Of a stretch of DNA of 48,642 bases, positions 1 through 7,881 are shown in pieces. This DNA comes from Methylocystis sp. (lineage in GTDB: Bacteria > Pseudomonadota > Alphaproteobacteria > Rhizobiales > Beijerinckiaceae), in the NCBI GenBank assembly GCA_024506175.1, contig JAMBEQ010000138.1:1-48642 (forward strand), read 5' to 3'. The notes under the pieces are model-generated. The model was not told the DNA's origin. It did no database searches and saw only the letters and a program-made list of their open reading frames with translations. Each line of letters opens with the position of its first letter. The stretch's first letter is position 1. A program made the position numbers and the translations under genes.

Positions 1-214
1 TTGCGATATTGCGATGGGCGAAGATCAGGCCCGGCTCGGCGTTGACGATGATGTCCGCCGGCACGCGGCTGTCGGCGCAGCCGATCCAAAGAAACTCGGG
101 CTGTTGTCCGCGCGCCAAACGCTCGAAATAATCAGGCGCCCGTTGCTTCGTTTCCTGCGCCCAGGCCTTGTTCTCGAGCAGCAGCTTTTCATAACCATGC
201 ATGTTGACGCCCAT
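1..214 (-). CDS. Beta-class carbonic anhydrase, N-terminal part (gene runs off the window)
   Basis: About 71 residues are visible, reading leftwards off the window edge. Carbonic anhydrase interconverts CO2 and bicarbonate in the cytoplasm. The visible part contains WIGCADSRVPAD at about residues 44-55, the beta-class signature in which Cys is a zinc ligand and the Asp-Arg pair forms the catalytic dyad. It continues with VNAEPGLIFAHRNIA, also typical of the family. The second half, with the His and Cys zinc ligands, lies outside the window. The ATG at 214 is chosen; an in-frame ATG at 202 gives better spacing from the GGAG at about 216-219 and cannot be excluded. The family call is firm. The physiological role (bicarbonate supply, pH) is inference. 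Confidence 0.9.
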   Translation of the reverse strand, partial: MGVNMHGYEKLLLENKAWAQETKQRAPDYFERLARGQQPEFLWIGCADSRVPADIIVNAEPGLIFAHRNIA

Positions 215-405
215 TCTCCGGTTCCCGACCGCATGAGGCGTCTCACTTTGCGAAAGTAAGGAGCCTCACGCCTTTGGGGCTTTCTCGCGCCGTAACCGCA
301 AGTCTAATGTGGCGACTTTGGCCATACAAGGCGCGCCGGGCGGCAGCCATAGGACCACTGCGTTTTTCTTTCTGTCGCCAGAGCGAATTGCAAAAAAAAT
401 TTAAT

Positions 406-1944
406 TCATGCGCTGTCGCCACAGAGTTCCCGCCATACTTGCGGCAAAGACGCGATGATATCATCAGCAATCAACCCAGGGCCGAAAATATCGGCGGCGC
501 GCGCATGCATCCAGGCGGCGGCGGAAGCGGCGAGAAAGCCCTCCATCCTCTGCGCGAGGAGCCCCGCGACGATCCCCGTCAACACATCGCCCGAGCCGGC
601 GGTCGCGAGCCAGGGGCTCGCATGGGCGATGACCGAGGCGCGGCCGTCCGGCGCGGCGACGACCGTGTCGGGCCCTTTGTAAAGCACCACGGCGCCGCTC
701 ACCCGCGCGGCGTCGCGGGCCCTGTCCAGCTTTGAGCGCAACGCGTGGTCGCCATTGGTTTCGGCAAATAGCCGCGCGAATTCGCCGGCATGCGGGGTCA
801 TCACCACTGGCCCCGGCGCCGCGCGCGTCGCCCGCCACAGACGGAAAGGGTCGCTCTCGAAACTCGTCAACGCGTCGGCGTCGAGAACCGCGGCGCGGCG
901 GTACGCCTGCGGCGTCAGCGCCACCTCGACCTGCCGGCAGCTTTCCTCCGAGACGCCCAGGCCGGGGCCGATGGCGACGGCGTTTTTGCGCTCGTCCGCC
1001 AGCACGACGGCAAGGCCCTGGGCGCCGTCGGCCGGGCGCACCATCACCGAGGTGAGCGCGGCGGCGTTGACTCTCAGCGCCTCGCTGGGGCTCGCGAGCG
1101 TAACGAGCCCCGCGCCGGCGCGCAGGGCGGCGGCGGCCGATAGCCTTGCGGCTCCCGTGAAGGAGGCTTCGCCGGAGACGACGAGCGCATGCCCGCGCGT
1201 GTACTTATGCCCGTCGACCCTCGGCCTCGGAAGGGCCGAAAGCCACAACTCCGGCGCGTTGACGAAGGCTTTCACCTCCATCGATTCGAGCGTCGTCGAG
1301 CGGATGCCGATATGGGCGCAGGTGAGCTTGCCGCAGCGCAGGCGGCCGGGAAGCAGCAGATGCCCGGTCTTGACGCGGAAAAAAGTGACGGTCTCGTCCG
1401 CCTCGACCGCCGCGCCGCGGATCGCTCCTGTGGTGCCGTCGACACCGCTCGGAATATCGACAGCCACGACATTCTGCTTCGTCTCCCGGCGCCACTGGTT
1501 CAGGCGGTTGACCAGGGCCTGGGCGCTCGGGTCGAGATCGCGCGCCAGGCCCGTTCCGAACAATGCGTCGATGACGAGGTCGACGCCGTGGAAGTCGCAT
1601 TCATGCGCCGGCAGAAGGCCGCCTGCCCAGCCCGCCGCGGCCCGCGCCGCGTCGCCGCGCAGTTGATCGGGCGGGACGAGCGAAGCGACGCGGACCTTAT
1701 AGCGCTGCGCCTTCAGAAGGCGCGCTGCGACATAGCCGTCGCCGCCGTTGTTGCCCGGCCCGCAAAGCACCAGCACGCGACGCCCGCTTGTGCGCTGGAG
1801 GATGCGGCCTGCGACGCGCGCAATCGCCACCGCCGCGCTTTCCATCAGCTCCATGCTCGGCACGCCGCTCTCGATCGTCATGCGGTCGGCGCGGGCCATT
1901 TGTTCGGTCGTGAGAAGTTCGAGCGGAAAGGGACTCATCGGCAT
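406..1944 (-). CDS. nnr: Bifunctional NAD(P)H-hydrate epimerase / ADP-dependent NAD(P)H-hydrate dehydratase
   Basis: 512 residues with two fused enzymes that repair damaged NAD(P)H hydrates (NADHX/NADPHX). The N-terminal YjeF_N epimerase domain spans about residues 1-215 and carries CGPGNNGGDGYVAARLL, its nucleotide-binding loop. The C-terminal ribokinase-fold dehydratase spans about 230-505 and carries ATAGSGDVLTG near residues 447-457, the conserved GSGD active-site segment. The length matches the usual fused form. Two close starts exist (MPMSP; ATG at 1944 or 1938). The gene is transcribed towards the carbonic anhydrase, leaving about 190 bases between them in which no clear signal was seen. 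Confidence 0.95.
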   Translation of the reverse strand: MPMSPFPLELLTTEQMARADRMTIESGVPSMELMESAAVAIARVAGRILQRTSGRRVLVLCGPGNNGGDGYVAARLLKAQRYKVRVASLVPPDQLRGDAARAAAGWAGGLLPAHECDFHGVDLVIDALFGTGLARDLDPSAQALVNRLNQWRRETKQNVVAVDIPSGVDGTTGAIRGAAVEADETVTFFRVKTGHLLLPGRLRCGKLTCAHIGIRSTTLESMEVKAFVNAPELWLSALPRPRVDGHKYTRGHALVVSGEASFTGAARLSAAAALRAGAGLVTLASPSEALRVNAAALTSVMVRPADGAQGLAVVLADERKNAVAIGPGLGVSEESCRQVEVALTPQAYRRAAVLDADALTSFESDPFRLWRATRAAPGPVVMTPHAGEFARLFAETNGDHALRSKLDRARDAARVSGAVVLYKGPDTVVAAPDGRASVIAHASPWLATAGSGDVLTGIVAGLLAQRMEGFLAASAAAWMHARAADIFGPGLIADDIIASLPQVWRELCGDSA

Positions 1945-2064
1945 AATGGGATGGTGGCGGATGGCGGGGGCCAGCGCAATGGCCGGCGCTCGCGGAATAG
2001 CGCGGAAAAGCGTTTATTTCGCGCCGCATTCCGTCGCAGGTTTCTTTGGGCTATGGATCAACTC

Positions 2065-2580
2065 ATGTTGACAGCCATTCTCCTCGCCTATGATGCGCCC
2101 GCCCAGCCGCTCCGCCGCGACGCCGTCGCTCGCAGCCTCGCCTCGCTGGTGGACGCCTGCGTGCAAGGGCTCGTCGCCGACGCGGTTGTCGCCGGCGCGC
2201 CCGGCGGCGGGCTCGATAGAGTCGCCGATGAAGCGGGCTGCGCGCTGGTCGAGGCCGAGACGACCACGGAGGGGCTCGCGCAAGCGCTCTCTGTCGCGCG
2301 GCGCGAGGGGGTTTTGGCGCTGAATGCCGGCTATGCCGTCGAGCGCGGCTTCATCGACGAAGTCAACGATGCGCTCGCCTATGGCGCAGGCGAGCGCGCC
2401 TATGTGCTGCGCGCCGCGCCTTCGTCCTTGCTCACGCGGCTCGCCCCGAGACTGGCGCCTCCGGTCGGGATCATCGCCAGGAAGAGCGCCATGCGCAGCG
2501 CGGCGAGCGCCGATTTTAAGCATCTCGCCAAGCGGCTGCGCTGCTTCGAGCTCGCGAGCGCCGCCCGCTGCGCCTTCTGA
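2065..2580 (+). CDS. Glycosyltransferase family 2-like protein, short
   Basis: 171 residues from the ATG at 2065; an in-frame ATG at 2053 adds four residues. The N-terminal LTAILLAYDAPAQP strand followed by a helix, LVDACVQGLVADAVVAG, and a mid-protein stretch EGVLALNAGYAVERGFIDE recall the Rossmann-like half of GT-A glycosyltransferases, in which a DxD-bearing 'LFLDPD' segment sits in the equivalent place. Here that acidic motif is absent, so activity is doubtful. The C-terminus is Arg/Ala-rich. It is divergent from nnr (120 bases between the starts) and its stop abuts the last base of the convergent peptidase gene. The family call is tentative and the substrate unknown. Confidence 0.6.
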   Translation: MLTAILLAYDAPAQPLRRDAVARSLASLVDACVQGLVADAVVAGAPGGGLDRVADEAGCALVEAETTTEGLAQALSVARREGVLALNAGYAVERGFIDEVNDALAYGAGERAYVLRAAPSSLLTRLAPRLAPPVGIIARKSAMRSAASADFKHLAKRLRCFELASAARCAF

Positions 2581-3474
2581 TCACCTGTTGAAGGTGTTGC
2601 AATCGTCGATCCGGCCGCTCTTGAAGCCGCGCAGCAGCCATTCGGTGCGCTGCGCCGAGGAGCCGTGGGTGAAGCTGTCAGGCACCACATAGCCGCGCGA
2701 CGCCTTTTGCAGGCGGTCGTCGCCGATCGCCTGCGCCGAGGCGACCGCTTTCTCTACGTCGCCTTCTTCCAGAAAGTGGCTGCGGGCCTCGCCATTGTGC
2801 GCCCAAACCCCGGCCAGGCAATCGGCCATCAGCTCAACGCGGACGGAAAGCGAATTGGCCTCGGCGCGGCTCCCCGCGCGGGCCTGGGCGCGCTGCACCT
2901 TGGGCAGGATGCCGATCAGGTTCTCGATGTGATGTCCCATCTCATGCGAGATGACGTAAGCGTAAGCGAAATCGCCGCCGCCGCCGTAACGCCGCTTCAT
3001 GTCGCGGAAGAAGGAGGTGTCCAGATAGATGCGCTGGTCGATGGGGCAGTAGAACGGCCCCATGGCGGATTGCGCGGCGCCGCAGCGCGACGTCGTCTCG
3101 CCGTCGAAGAGCACGAGACGCGGCGCCTTGAAGGAGACGCCCTTCTGCTCGGGCAGGACCGCCGACCACACGTCTTCGTTGGAGCCGAGAATCTTGGAGA
3201 CGAAAAGCCCCATCTGGTCGGTCGGCCTGGAAGTCGGGCGCTGACGCTCCTCTTGCTGCGCGACCTGGCCAGGAGAATGCATCTTGCTGAACATCTCGGC
3301 GCCGCCGATGAGCAGGGCCGGATTTATGCCGAGCGCCCAGCCGATAAGGCCGAGAACGACGATCGTGCCGAGGCCGAGGCCGCCGCCCCCGAAGCTCGGG
3401 CCGCCGAAGCCCCCGCCCTCTTCGCCGCGGCGGTCCTCGATGTTCTCGGACGTCTGTAGATCTTCCCACTTCAT
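2581..3474 (-). CDS. ypfJ: Neutral zinc metallopeptidase, YpfJ family, membrane-anchored
   Basis: 297 residues. A short acidic N-terminus and a Gly-rich linker (about residues 20-36) precede one membrane segment, TIVVLGLIGWALGINPALLI (about 37-56), so the rest probably lies in the periplasm. The zincin signature HEMGH is at residues 177-181 in VISHEMGHHIENL, giving two zinc-binding His and the catalytic Glu. A downstream ELMADCLAGVW segment supplies the likely third ligand, as in the YpfJ/KPN_02809 family. MKWEDLQTSENIEDRRG is the typical start of these proteins. The stop abuts the stop of the convergent plus-strand gene with no gap. Physiological substrate is unknown. Confidence 0.92.
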   Translation of the reverse strand: MKWEDLQTSENIEDRRGEEGGGFGGPSFGGGGLGLGTIVVLGLIGWALGINPALLIGGAEMFSKMHSPGQVAQQEERQRPTSRPTDQMGLFVSKILGSNEDVWSAVLPEQKGVSFKAPRLVLFDGETTSRCGAAQSAMGPFYCPIDQRIYLDTSFFRDMKRRYGGGGDFAYAYVISHEMGHHIENLIGILPKVQRAQARAGSRAEANSLSVRVELMADCLAGVWAHNGEARSHFLEEGDVEKAVASAQAIGDDRLQKASRGYVVPDSFTHGSSAQRTEWLLRGFKSGRIDDCNTFNR

Positions 3475-3624
3475 CGGTTGACTCCGCTCGCGCCGCAGCT
3501 GGCGATCAGCGCTATTTAATCAACCTTCGCGGCAATGGGTAGACGCGGGGCGAGAAGGCGCGGGCGGATGGCTTGGCGCCAGAGATTGCGCGCAAGCAGC
3601 TCCCGTCGATCATTCACATCACTG

Positions 3625-3780
3625 CGTCGCCCCCCACCCTTGATCCCTCCCCGCAAGGGGGAGGGAAAGTGGCTCGCGCCCGAGTTTGCCGAGTTTGCTT
3701 ATCGTCGATTCCGAACCTCTCCGCGACCCTTCCTCCCCCCACGAAGTGGCAGGGAGGGGCAGGGGTGGGGGGCGATGGGG
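3625..3780. repeat. GC-rich palindromic intergenic repeat in the 3475-4072 gap
   Basis: The roughly 600-base gap between the metallopeptidase and the AHSA1 gene has no convincing coding region. It holds a nested inverted repeat. Outer arms TCGCCCCCCACCC (3627-3639) and GGGTGGGGGGCGA (3763-3775) pair perfectly over 13 bases. Inside is a hairpin CCCTCCCC-loop-GGGGAGGG at 3645-3665. Similar CCCCACCC/CTCCCC blocks recur near 15.73-15.90 kb and 21.13-21.27 kb, so this looks like a dispersed REP-like family rather than a gene. Open frames across it are GC-driven. Confidence 0.7.
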
Positions 3781-4072
3781 CTCCACGAATGCCTCCGTAA
3801 AGCCCCCCAGCGCCAAATTCCTCGCCGCCGTTTCAGGCGCGAGGGCATACAGGGACCCCGCCGGCGCCGCCCGACCCAGGCGACGCCCCTGCAAGTTGGC
3901 GAGGCGGGGCGCGTATAGGGGAGTTTTGGGGGGTGGGGATAAATCTTGTGGCCTTCTACGCGGCGCTGGCTTCGCGCATATTGTCGTGAAACAGGGCGTT
4001 GGCGCGAGGTGGACCTTCGCTCGTACCGGCTCCGCCGTTAACGACCGTGGCGAATTCGCATCAGCCTTCCCC

Positions 4073-4531
4073 CTATGCAAGCAACGTCTCTATCGTTTCG
4101 AAATGCCATTCGGTACCGCCGCGCCGCATCTCGACGCCATCCTTCCCATCCATAAAGACGATTTGCTCTGTGTAGGTCACGCGTGTCTTGCCGCCATCCG
4201 GTTGCAGTTCGAGGCTGGACAAAGTGACGGAGTGAATTTCGCCGGAAAGGTGGAGGTCATAGGCGTAGATAAGGCGGCAGTCCGGCTCGATGACGTGATA
4301 GCGCGCCTCGAAAAGCGTCGTAATCCCGTTATCGAAGCGGCCTTCCGCCACTTCCAGGCCCCCCACTCGGAAATCCATCGAACGACGCAATTCGGTCCAT
4401 CGTTCTGGCGGGCCACGAAACCATTGCGTTTTCAAAGCAGGGTCAGACCATGCCGTGAAAATGCGTTCGGGAGACGCTGCCCAAAGTCGCTTTATCGAAA
4501 ACGCGCCATGAAAAAACGGAGTGGTAGTCAT
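4073..4531 (-). CDS. SRPBCC / AHSA1-domain protein (Aha1 C-terminal-like)
   Basis: 152 residues forming one START-like SRPBCC domain of the AHSA1 type. FSIKRLWAASPERIFTAWSDP is the usual opening strand and helix; then come KTQWFRGP, FRVGG and a closing GTEWHFETIETLL helix. In bacteria such proteins are small hydrophobic-ligand-binding or stress proteins and are very often encoded with an ArsR-type repressor, as here: its ATG overlaps the TGA of the upstream regulator by four bases (4528-4531), implying one mRNA and coupled translation. The ligand is unknown. The base composition looks less GC-rich than the flanking housekeeping genes. Confidence 0.9.
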   Translation of the reverse strand: MTTTPFFHGAFSIKRLWAASPERIFTAWSDPALKTQWFRGPPERWTELRRSMDFRVGGLEVAEGRFDNGITTLFEARYHVIEPDCRLIYAYDLHLSGEIHSVTLSSLELQPDGGKTRVTYTEQIVFMDGKDGVEMRRGGTEWHFETIETLLA

Positions 4532-4884
4532 TTTTCACCTTTGTTGTTTGCAGAGCTCGCTTCTTCGCTTCCAAGCAATCTTTCGAGTTGGTCGAATCGG
4601 CATTCCCACGTTTGACGGCGTTCGCTTAGCCAACCTTCGACGCGCGCGATGGCGTCGCCGGAGATGCGGCATTCGCGGGTGCGGCCCCGCTTTTCTGTGA
4701 CAATTAAGCCGCTCGCTTCGAGAACTTGGACATGTTGTTGGATTGCCGCGAGCGACGACGCGTAGGGCTTCGCGAGTTCGCTGACAGACGCCGGTCCACG
4801 CGATAGGCGCTCAAGAATTCCCCGCTGCGTCGCATCCGCAAGCGCGTGGAATGCCCTGTCCAATTCAGCCGAATGGTCAACCAT
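4528..4884 (-). CDS. ArsR-family winged-helix transcriptional regulator
   Basis: 118 residues. RAFHALADATQRGILERLSRGP followed by SVSELAKPYASSLAAIQQHVQVLEASGLIVTEKRGRTRECR is the ArsR/SmtB winged helix (about residues 8-80), of the 'self-sufficient' subgroup paired with AHSA1 proteins, which lacks the metal-binding Cys box. The start is placed at ATG 4884. A longer reading from TTG 4950 is unlikely, because the best promoter lies between these points and the -10 box is immediately upstream of 4884. The product probably represses its own two-gene operon. The inducer is unknown. Confidence 0.88.
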   Translation of the reverse strand: MVDHSAELDRAFHALADATQRGILERLSRGPASVSELAKPYASSLAAIQQHVQVLEASGLIVTEKRGRTRECRISGDAIARVEGWLSERRQTWECRFDQLERLLGSEEASSANNKGEK

Positions 4885-4885
4885 G

Positions 4886-4933
4886 CGCTTAAGTATCTGC
4901 GCGACGCCATAAAAGTCAAGCGGTCGCTTAAGT
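4886..4933 (-). promoter_or_regulatory. Putative autoregulated promoter of the ArsR-AHSA1 operon with flanking 9-bp direct repeats
   Basis: On the minus strand TTGACT (4914-4919) and GATACT (4892-4897) are separated by 16 bases and resemble -35 and -10 boxes. Transcription would begin at about 4884-4886, at the ATG itself, giving a leaderless mRNA; no Shine-Dalgarno sequence is seen. The 9-mer ACTTAAGCG (minus strand) occurs twice, at 4886-4894 overlapping the -10 box and at 4925-4933 just upstream of the -35 box, 39 bases apart. This arrangement suits a dimeric repressor. Operator function is inferred. Confidence 0.55.
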
Positions 4934-4991
4934 GTTTCAGTCGCTCGCAAGGCGGATTGCCGCGATCCCCGCTTTTTGCGAGACGCGTCGG

Positions 4992-5021
4992 AGAAAAAAG
5001 AAGCCCGCCAGAGCCGGGCTT
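4992..5021 (-). terminator. Rho-independent terminator downstream of the molbindin gene
   Basis: Read on the minus strand, AAGCCCG (5015-5021), a 7-base loop and CGGGCTT (5001-5007) form a stem followed by CTTTTTTCTC. It lies about 105 bases past the stop of the molbindin gene and ahead of the ArsR promoter, so it would separate the two units. Confidence 0.7.
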
Positions 5022-5072
5022 TGTCGCGTTCCTTATCGGGCCTCTCGGCCCTGACGACGCGCGGAGATTTGG

Positions 5073-5110
5073 GAGCGCCCAGAGAAGCCGGGTGCTCGCC
5101 TTTCTTTTTT
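5073..5110 (+). terminator. Possible plus-strand terminator hairpin
   Basis: GAGCGCCC (5073-5080) pairs with GGGTGCTC (5090-5097), with one G-T pair, and is followed by a T-rich run (5101-5110). No plus-strand gene lies upstream, so its role is unclear; it could block antisense transcription into the molbindin gene. Confidence 0.4.
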
Positions 5111-5126
5111 CAGCGACGTTCCGCGA

Positions 5127-5333
5127 TCAATCTACCCCGACCATCACCTCCGAAGATTTGATAATCGCTTTTGCCTTCATACCCGCCTTTAGTCCGAGCT
5201 CATCGACCGACTCGTTGGTGATGGAGGCTGTAATGATCGTGCCGTTTACGTCGATCAGCACATGCGACGTAGTCGCCCCTTTTTTGACCTCTTTGACCGT
5301 GCCTGCGAGGACGTTGCGTGCAGAAATTTTCAT
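5127..5333 (-). CDS. mop: Molbindin: TOBE-domain molybdate-binding protein
   Basis: 68 residues from ATG 5333, beginning MKISARNVLAGTVKEVKKG, the canonical opening of single-domain Mop/TOBE proteins. GTIITASITNESVDELGL and KAGMKAKAIIKSSEVMVG follow, completing one TOBE barrel. Such proteins assemble as hexamers that store molybdate in the cytoplasm and buffer molybdenum-cofactor synthesis. An in-frame ATG nine codons upstream (5360) gives a non-conserved extension. The gene stands alone here; no modABC or moa genes are in the window. A terminator-like hairpin follows at 4992-5021. Confidence 0.92.
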   Translation of the reverse strand: MKISARNVLAGTVKEVKKGATTSHVLIDVNGTIITASITNESVDELGLKAGMKAKAIIKSSEVMVGVD

Positions 5334-5558
5334 GATTACGTCTCCAAATTCGAGTTGCACCTACCATAGCGCTACCATTGCAACCGACTTGAGCTAATCC
5401 CGGAGGCTCCGGTAGGCAATGTGGGAAAATGGCGCATCTTCTCCTCACCTCAAGCGAGGCCCGTCGGGCTTTACCGGCCTTGCAAAAATCAAAAGTTCGC
5501 AGCGCCGATTCCGCTCGGGTTTTGAGGAAACAGGCGCCAACCGGCAAGGGCTGCTGCA

Positions 5559-6177
5559 TCACGACTGCGTCGTCGCCGTTGCAACACCGGCACAGACGAG
5601 GATGCTGCCGCTGGCGCGTTTGGACCAAATGGCGACTTTGGCGCGCGTCAGCAGAGAACTCACGCTGGAGGCAGCGAGTGCGTAGGCAGAGTCTGTTGCT
5701 GCGACAATCAGGCAGAAGGTCGCCGTCAAAAGTCCCGCTTGCAAAGGATAACTGCCGTCTGAGCTGATGAACTGTGGGACAAACGACACGTAGAAAACGA
5801 TAGTCTTTGGATGGAACACTCCAACGGCGACGTTGCCGAGAAACGCCGTAGGGACTGATAGCGTTCGTGTTTTGGGGCGTCGGGGAAAGTTGGTCGCTCT
5901 TGGCGATTGTATAAAGGCCGAGCCCAATCAAATAGAGCGCCCCAGCCCATTTGAGCGCGGAGAAGGCGAGCGCCGAAGCGGTGAGCAGCGCGCCGACGCC
6001 GGCAAGTGAGAGCGTCATCGCAATTGCGTTGCCAACCGTCATGCCGGCGACGGAGGCCAGCGCTGTCTTGCGGCCCGAGCCGAGCGCGTAGCCGACAATT
6101 GCGGTCACGCCGGGCCCCGGAATTAACCCCATCACGAAAGACGCGGCGACGAAGGCTAACCAAATCGAAAAGGTCAT
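5559..6177 (-). pseudogene. LysE/RhtB-family amino-acid exporter, interrupted by a single-base frameshift
   Basis: The first frame runs from ATG 6177 (GGAATTGAAG upstream) and encodes the hallmark LysE N-terminus: FVMGLIPGPGVTAIVGYALG, then membrane helices ending LIGLGLYTIAKSDQL. The second half, with GVFHPKTIVFYVSFVPQFIS and two more helices, is in another frame and stops at 5559. Removing one T from the minus-strand TTT at 5841-5843 joins them as PYGVLGNVAVGVFHPKTIV and restores about 205 residues, the normal length for this six-helix family. The gene is therefore full length apart from one base, which could be a recent mutation or a sequencing error. Substrate is unknown. Confidence 0.85.
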
Positions 6178-6320
6178 CTTCAATTCCATAAAAATGGGCG
6201 CTGGCGGCGGAGAGGGAGTTTGACGAAAGCCATTCTCGCAAGCAAGGCCGTTGCGAAAGTGCAGCGCGTGTTCGAAGCCCGGGCCCGAGGGATTCGCTCA
6301 TCCCAAACTCGCAGGCAGAC

Positions 6321-6372
6321 TCCCTCGCCCTTCGAGACCCGCCGGCGGCGGCTCCTTGGAATGAGGAAGCCC
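6321..6372. repeat. Palindromic repeat unit in the 6178-6534 gap
   Basis: Imperfect palindrome of the CTCGCCCTTCGAGAC...GCTCC..GAGGAAGCCC type, related to the units at 11388-11500, 13201-13257 and 46710-46765. The rest of the 357-base gap between lysE and glyA holds no convincing gene; it presumably contains the glyA promoter, which I could not place with confidence. Confidence 0.7.
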
Positions 6373-6534
6373 TTAGCCTGATTGTCCTGCGCGCGCCGCT
6401 CTTCCCGTCCCGCCCCGGCCGTGATAAGGCGAACGCCTCAACTACGCGCGACATGGAGAGCCGGCTTCGCCGCGAGCGTCGGGCAAGCCGCCTTTTTCGC
6501 TTATCTTTCGCGCCCTTAGGCTAGAGGAAATTCC

Positions 6535-7812
6535 ATGAGCCAGTCCGGTTTCTTCACCACCTCCCTTGCGCAGTCCGATCCGGAGCTCGCAAAGGCGATC
6601 GAGCTCGAGCTCGGTCGCCAGCGCCACGAGATCGAGCTCATCGCGTCGGAGAACATCGTCTCCAAGGCGGTGATGGAGGCCCAGGGCTCGGTTCTCACCA
6701 ACAAATACGCCGAGGGCTATCCGGGCAAGCGCTATTACGGCGGCTGCCAGTTTGTCGACATCGCGGAAAACCTCGCGATCGACCGCGCCAAGCAGCTGTT
6801 CGGCTGCGGCTTCGCCAACGTCCAGCCGAACTCCGGCTCGCAGGCCAACCAATCGGTCTTCCTCGCTCTGGCGCAGCCGGGCGACGTCTTCATGGGCCTC
6901 GACCTCGCGGCCGGCGGCCATCTGACCCACGGCTCGCCCGTGAACCTCTCGGGCAAGTGGTTCAAGCCGGTCCCCTACACGGTCCGCAAGGACGACCAGC
7001 GCATCGATATGGAGCAGGTCGCCGCGCTCGCCCGCGAGCATAAGCCGAAGCTCATCATCGCCGGCGGCTCGGGCTATTCGCGCATCTGGGACTTCGAGGC
7101 CTTCCGCAAGATCGCGGACGAGGTCGGCGCCTATTTCATGGTCGACATGGCGCATTTCGCCGGCCTCGTCGCCGCGGGCCTGCATCCCTCGCCCTTCCCG
7201 CACGCCCATGTCGTCACCACCACGACGCATAAGACGCTGCGCGGCCCGCGCGGCGGCATGGTGCTGACGAACGACGAAGACATCGCCAAGAAGATCAACT
7301 CGGCCGTGTTCCCCGGCCTGCAGGGCGGCCCGCTGATGCATGTCATCGCCGGCAAGGCGGCGGCTTTCGGCGAGGCGCTGAAGCCGGAGTTCAAGGCCTA
7401 TCAGCAGCAGGTGAAGGACAACGCCCAGATTCTGGCCAAGACGCTCGTCGACACCGGCCTCGCCATTGTCTCGGGCGGCACCGACAACCATCTGATGCTC
7501 GTGGACCTGCGCCCGAAGAAGATCACCGGCAAGGCGGCGGAAGCCGCGCTCGGCCGCGCGCATATCACCTGCAACAAGAACGGCATCCCCTTCGACCCGG
7601 AGAAGCCCTTCGTCACCTCGGGCATCCGTCTCGGCTCGCCGGCGGCGACCTCGCGCGGCTTCGGCGCGGCGGAGTTCAAGGAAGTCGGCGGCCTGATCGT
7701 CGAGGTTCTGGACGGCCTGGCGTCGAAGGGCGATGAGGGCAATGCGACGACGGAAGCGGCGGTGAAGGAAAAGGTTCACGCGCTGACCGCCAAGTTCCCG
7801 ATCTATCCCTGA
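6535..7812 (+). CDS. glyA: Serine hydroxymethyltransferase
   Basis: 425 residues, the normal length. This PLP enzyme interconverts serine and glycine with transfer of a one-carbon unit to tetrahydrofolate, in the cytoplasm. [16 protein letters not shown] (residues 31-46), [15 protein letters not shown] (56-70) and the PLP-lysine segment [15 protein letters not shown] (K233) are diagnostic. A clear ribosome site, AGAGGAAATTCC, precedes ATG 6535. It leads the nrdR-rib-nusB cluster, separated from nrdR by 69 bases containing a GC-rich hairpin, so it may be transcribed alone or read through. In a serine-cycle methylotroph it would also assimilate carbon, but no other serine-cycle genes are visible. 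Confidence 0.98.
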   Translation: MSQSGFFTTSLAQSDPELAKAIELELGRQRHEIELIASENIVSKAVMEAQGSVLTNKYAEGYPGKRYYGGCQFVDIAENLAIDRAKQLFGCGFANVQPNSGSQANQSVFLALAQPGDVFMGLDLAAGGHLTHGSPVNLSGKWFKPVPYTVRKDDQRIDMEQVAALAREHKPKLIIAGGSGYSRIWDFEAFRKIADEVGAYFMVDMAHFAGLVAAGLHPSPFPHAHVVTTTTHKTLRGPRGGMVLTNDEDIAKKINSAVFPGLQGGPLMHVIAGKAAAFGEALKPEFKAYQQQVKDNAQILAKTLVDTGLAIVSGGTDNHLMLVDLRPKKITGKAAEAALGRAHITCNKNGIPFDPEKPFVTSGIRLGSPAATSRGFGAAEFKEVGGLIVEVLDGLASKGDEGNATTEAAVKEKVHALTAKFPIYP

Positions 7813-7830
7813 TCGAGAAACGACGCTTAC

Positions 7831-7853
7831 GCCCTCCCCTTCAGGGGGAGGGC
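7831..7853. repeat. GC-rich hairpin between glyA and nrdR
   Basis: GCCCTCCCC (7831-7839) and GGGGAGGGC (7845-7853) form a perfect 9-base stem with a 5-base loop. No T-tract follows, so it is more likely an mRNA-stabilising or REP-like element than an intrinsic terminator. It resembles the CTCCCC/GGGGAG hairpins at 3645-3665 and 21220-21266. Confidence 0.65.
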
Positions 7854-7881
7854 GGGGACCGGGCCTTGTCGAGGGCATGAG

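Noticed and set aside
406-2580. Long plus-strand open frames across the nnr gene
   Set aside because: They are GC-driven shadows of a clearly conserved minus-strand gene and show no family motifs; only the 3' part of one (from 2065) is a real gene.
3535-4080. Several open frames in the 3475-4072 gap
   Set aside because: They run through palindromic GC-rich repeats, change frame between repeats, and show no recognisable protein features.
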